10,000 nt of DNA. It comes from Schizochytrium sp. TIO01. Its lineage: Eukaryota; Sar; Bigyra; Thraustochytrida; Thraustochytriidae. A program made the position numbers and the translations under genes. Where the stretch lies: assembly GCA_004764695.1 (NCBI GenBank), contig SMSO01000013.1, positions 115,795 to 125,794 on the forward strand, written 5' to 3'. This document shows positions 6,701 through 10,000 of the stretch, piece by piece. The notes below the pieces were generated by a model. It did no database searches. It saw only the letters and a list, made by a program, of their open reading frames with translations, and was not told where the DNA came from. Positions within the stretch are counted from its first letter, which is position 1, and every line of letters begins with the position of its first letter.

Positions 6701-8479
6701 TTAAATAATGCCTTATAAGTCCATTATTCTTCATACGTATTTTGGAGTTTGGAATGTGAGTTTGGAAGCCGTTTTCAAGTTCCTCAGATTCCCATCCGAA
6801 AATTTCGGTTGTCATATTCGGATTACTCAAGTTTCAGCTTCTTTAAGTACATAGTTTACTCAGGGCGACCTCAACAAGTTTGAGAAGGCTCGATAAATTA
6901 TGAAAATGCAACAGCTTTTGCAACAACGTCTATGGGGAAGCTTGACGATTGCTTTTCTATAGCTGCCAGACAAAATGTTAAATGACACATGTGATTTAAT
7001 GACCAGCAACCTGTTGCAAAGCAATTGACGACGAGAGTATGGGGCCATTCTCCAACAAGGATGGCTTTGTTGTGCGTTGTTGTGCGTTGAAAACAGAATG
7101 CTGTTTCAGGCCTCATTTATTACCAAAGCCATATCTATTCAGGTGTGTTACCTGAATCTAAACTAACTGGGCCCTTTGATGTGGAATCTATGTATTCAGC
7201 TTGTCTGTGTCTAGAAACTCAATAAACTCAATAATATTCTTTCCCTTTCACTCTCTTCATCAGGTCTCATTGACTACCTAACTAGAGTTCGTTCTCCTGT
7301 CAGACTACCTCTGTGCGGTCCATTGCAGAAGCTAATATTCAATAGCTATAGTTATTAAACCTGAAATTTTGTATTTTGAAAAAGGTATTCTGATATAGAC
7401 TGCATTCAAATTTAAAAAGTAGCTAGAAGAAGAAGAAGCGTGTGATGACTCAAAAGCTCGAGCAGTCAAAAGTATCATGGGAATATCCCTAACAAAGTTT
7501 GCTGCACTTTAACGCCTCATTTCTGGTCTACTCTGATTACTTTTTCGATAAACTCAATAAGCAATCTCTTTTTTAGCGCAGCTTCTATCGGCCTATAGGA
7601 AGGGATAAAGATGTAAGAGCTGCGTACGGCATGTAATCCGCCGGGCATCTGGGGCCCAATAATGTGGGCATCTGACGCCCAGTAGTGTGGGCACTCTTCA
7701 TGAGGTGGACGCCCGTCGTATCAATTGTCCGGGAGAGCAGAGCCTTACCGTGGATGCCTTGCCTTCCTTCTTCTTTTCCTTTCACGACCTCCATTGCTTG
7801 GACGGCTCCACATACTAGTCTGCTTCATAAGTTAACGACGAGAGTAATTGTTTTGAGTTATGCACATTCAATATGAAAGCAAAGGGATTGTAGTATTATT
7901 AGCCGTGGAGTTGTATAGTGCAACAGAACTTTCTAGTTTCGAGATGACCTGATTTTGATTGATTGTGTCAATAAGTTAATATACCAATGACCTGCGCTCA
8001 AATGAAGCTGAAGGAAACAATCACGTCTGGTATGAAACCCATATGAAAATTCAAAGCAACAACACTGATCACAACTAGTTCTCAAGAAACCCGAACATTT
8101 ATGGCTCAACGACAGTGTCGGGTGTCTAGGTTTTCGTAGCTGTACTTAACAAGAGTCTACCGGGGATAACACCATCCTAATGGGCTCTACTACTGCGATG
8201 TCAAGCTTGTAGATATACAAAGATGGAGACGGACAGAATTGCACCAACCTCTAAACTTATCCTCAGTTCCTCACGTTCAAAGCAGTTCTTTCTTGTTTAT
8301 CTGGTGTTAACGCTCATCTTGCTTACACAACTATTCAGTCTTCTCATTATGACCATCCACTCAAAACATTTTATGAATGTTTACTAAGATTTTCCCAAAG
8401 GGCTTAGAACCCATTTTTCTTCTTGAACCCTTTTCACACTTAGTGCACTGTTTTGCGACTCATTCTAGGTCTCATCTGA
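6701..8479. other. AT-rich DNA without a supportable gene
   Basis: Frames here are short and conflict between strands. The + frame 6884-7225 reads sensibly in places (INYENATAFATTSMGKLDD; GPFDVESMYSACLCLETQ) but has TGA at 6983, 6992 and 7088, which is not fewer stops than chance predicts. A minus-strand frame covers 6898-7116. Small repeats include a perfect 10-bp tandem (GTTGTGCGTT twice, 7069-7088), a GAA run near 7425-7438, and a shared 12-mer ACGACGAGAGTA at 7027 and 7835. A loose ~30-bp similarity links the TCTGATTACTT neighbourhoods at about 7520 and 8461. None identifies a mobile element. Confidence 0.5.
7643..7693. repeat. 23-bp tandem repeat, two copies plus partial third
   Basis: Copies at 7643-7665 and 7666-7688 match at 19 of 23 positions. 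Both begin GGGCATCTG and carry GCCC, and a third start GGGCA follows at 7689. Each copy can pair GGGC with GCCC in a small hairpin. No function is apparent. Confidence 0.75.
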
Positions 8480-8866
8480 TTACTTCTTTAGTTCAATCAG
8501 TGTCGCGTTTCCTAGTTGATTGGAAGGCAATCGGAGAGAAGAAAGAAGGGATCTGAGCAAGGATAGGCTAGCCTTCAAAATGGTAAACGAAGAGGTTGCG
8601 TGCGTGGAGCGCAGTCGCAGCTCTTTGAGAAAACTAAGCTCATCAGAGTCAGTTAGGTTAGCTATGTGTGGGCTAAGAAGACTTGGCTTATGTCGCCGGT
8701 GAGACTTGAGTGATTGATTATTTTGTGTGTTTTGGGCATGCTTGCTTGTGGAGCTTCTTCTTCTTGGAGAGGTGTGCAATTTCCTTGTTGCACGATAGCG
8801 TGCACAATAAGAGGACTGCTTTTTAACTCTAAAGAGTTTTCGATTGAAAAGTATTTCTTTAAACAT
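8480..8866 (-). CDS. speculative uninterrupted frame, 128 aa, unknown
   Basis: A minus-strand ATG at 8866 opens 128 codons ending at TAA 8480-8482. The N-terminal half is basic and Ser/Thr/Asn-rich (RRRSSTSKHAQNTQNNQSL). The C-terminal half is Leu/Ser-rich with ELSFLKELRLRSTHATSSF. No signal peptide or known domain is visible. A frame of this length is about what chance would give once or twice in 10 kb, and it conflicts with the + strand two-exon model, so at most one is real. Confidence 0.15.
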   Translation of the reverse strand: MFKEILFNRKLFRVKKQSSYCARYRATRKLHTSPRRRSSTSKHAQNTQNNQSLKSHRRHKPSLLSPHIANLTDSDELSFLKELRLRSTHATSSFTILKASLSLLRSLLSSLRLPSNQLGNATLIELKK

Positions 8867-8958
8867 TTCTTTTCAGATGGAATAGTCAAAGACATCTTCG
8901 ACTTGAAAGAAGGAAGAGTAGTTATTATATTTTTTTAAAAATTATAAATGGAGTATAA
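8580..8958 (+). CDS. speculative two-exon small gene (66 aa, Arg/Ser-rich)
   Basis: ATG at 8580 sits in a strong start context (CAAAATGG). Exon 8580-8698 ends at CCG|GTGAGA, and a pyrimidine-rich acceptor (TTTCTTTTCAG, ending 8876) opens exon 8877-8958, which ends TAA. The join is phase 2 and gives 201 nt in frame: MVNEEVACVERSRSSLRK, then basic residues with WNSQRHLRLERRKSS near the end. The frame is also open upstream to 8520. The splice sites are the best outside the LRR gene. Against it, there is no recognised domain, the product is small, and a longer minus-strand frame overlaps it. Confidence 0.18.
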
Positions 8959-9510
8959 GGGGAATGCATTCATTAGACATCTTGTATTGAAACGGTCTAG
9001 AGGGCGAGGACCTCAGTAAGAATTATCTTTTCTAACGTAGTTGTAATGACCTTGGGTCAGCAGGTGAGGATGCAAGGTCTTTCTTGAATCTTCAAACTGC
9101 CACAAGCAGCCTGTGATAAGCAGCTTAAGACTGAACAAGTATATGATTCAGACGTCCTTCTAGATACACAACTGCGCACGTGCACATTATAAGCTGGTAA
9201 GCTTCAATACTGTGCAAGGTAGGAGTTTATCTTTCGTGTAGTTCGAAATTGGCTAGTTTTTCTTTACCTTCTATTTGTTGCTATCCTCTTAAGGGTATTT
9301 TCAATTTTTTTCAAGTCATAAATATATATATGTCCTTATTCGTCTTGGTATCACAGGTACTTCAACTGTACAAGCAGCAATCATGACCTGAGTACCAGAT
9401 CAAGTTTTTGGAAGAAATTACCCGCAGCAAATTTCACTTTTGGTAATTAATAGAAGTCATGTAAAAAATATTTGAAAATTTCCAAATTTGCCACCATTCA
9501 TTTGGTCTTC
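8959..9510. other. AT-rich DNA, nothing recognised
   Basis: No frame over about 50 codons with coding character. It holds an ATATATAT run near 9321-9330 and several poly-T and poly-A tracts. No RNA gene or repeat ends were seen. Confidence 0.5.
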
Positions 9511-9913
9511 TCAAACCTCCAAAACAAACAAACACTTGCAATATTCATACATTTTTTCTGCGTCGGAGGGCCCTTGTTCAACGCGGCCACTGAACGGGAA
9601 ACCGTCGGAACAGAACAGAACAGTTGACAAGTTCCAACTGTTGTTGATTTTGTGAGTTCTCGAGGTGGCGCGAGGAAGGGTGTGTGCGGACGGGTTCAAC
9701 TCTGTTGGACTTGTGAAGCACGAAAATACTTCCTGCAAAATGCGCTAAAATTGGATCTGAGACAGCGTGTACCGTTTGGGTACATTTTGAAGCTGTCGCG
9801 GTCTTGAAGCTTCGTATTGTTACGTAGATCTTCGCAAAGTTTTGATCTGAACCGAAGGCGTGAGGACCGTTGCATGTGGATGAAGATTTCTTCAGAAGCG
9901 TGCAGCACTTCAC
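9511..9913 (-). other. GC-richer patch with overlapping minus-strand frames
   Basis: Three minus-strand frames of 70-111 codons overlap here (9578-9913, 9511-9738 and 9696-9908), and the base composition is visibly richer in G+C than the flanks. The 111-codon frame begins MKCCTLLKKSSSTCNG and is Ser/Thr/His/Asn-rich. The 75-codon frame contains GRVEQGPSDAEKMYEYCK, the most protein-like run. It may be an exon or first-exon/promoter region of a gene continuing beyond the window. No family is recognised, and the right-hand frames have no convincing splice partners here. Confidence 0.2.
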
Positions 9914-10000
9914 ATCTAAGTCTCCCCTAGGGATGTCTTATTGAACATTCTTTGGCGTGAGATTGGTCAAGGTTGAAAAGGACGATTGGCTGAGTTTTGA

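Noticed and set aside
6884-7225. Pseudogene or alternative-code gene with three in-frame TGA codons
   Set aside because: Three stops in 114 codons is no fewer than chance predicts. No family is recognised, and the confirmed gene gives no sign of TGA reassignment.
7685-7876. + strand frame of 63 codons rich in Trp, Ser and Pro
   Set aside because: It has no ATG at its start, overlaps a minus-strand frame and a tandem repeat, and has no domain or splice context.

Overview
The window looks like nuclear DNA of a eukaryote. It contains one well-supported gene: a spliced leucine-rich repeat (LRR) gene on the + strand, at about 2097-6319. Its introns are canonical GT-AG, about 284-360 nt long, with identical GTAAGT donors, and the exons are visibly GC-richer than the AT-leaning flanks. 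Nine consecutive 84-nt exons with phase-2 junctions each encode one 28-residue ribonuclease-inhibitor-type LRR. This is the exon layout known from animal NLR/NLRC3-like and RNH1-like genes; comparable one-repeat-per-exon LRR genes are also described in brown algae. An animal (perhaps early-branching) or an alga is possible, and I cannot name the species.

Layout. 1-2096 is upstream DNA with no gene I can defend; it holds a weak open patch at the left edge, a near-perfect palindrome at 1146-1168 and a TATA-like element about 45 bases before the proposed start. 2097-2161 is the proposed first coding exon (21 codons plus 2 nt). 2162-5707 is a tandem array of exon+intron units with a period of 378-393 bp. 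The first intron also carries a 19-copy GCTT microsatellite. 5992-6319 is a unique last exon encoding a 108-residue C-terminal region that ends in TAA. The exons join without frame error to 1149 nt, a 382-residue protein. 6320-10000 is AT-rich and contains only weak or conflicting coding hints, chiefly around 8480-8958 and 9511-9913, plus small simple repeats.

The most interesting signal is inside the LRR array. Neighbouring introns are almost identical (introns 6 and 8 differ at 3 of 308 positions), yet the exons they accompany differ much more (exons 5 and 7 differ at 9 of 84 positions, 8 of them amino-acid changing). The changes fall mainly on codons expected to face the concave, ligand-contacting side of the LRR solenoid. 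The same codon variants recur in new combinations from exon to exon. All nine LRR exons are symmetrical (84 nt, phase 2 to 2), so any number can be gained, lost, skipped or exchanged without breaking the frame. Together this suggests a young, fast-evolving modular recognition gene, reminiscent in logic of other LRR recognition systems. The protein has no visible NACHT, TIR, kinase, signal peptide or membrane segment in the model, so its role is unknown.
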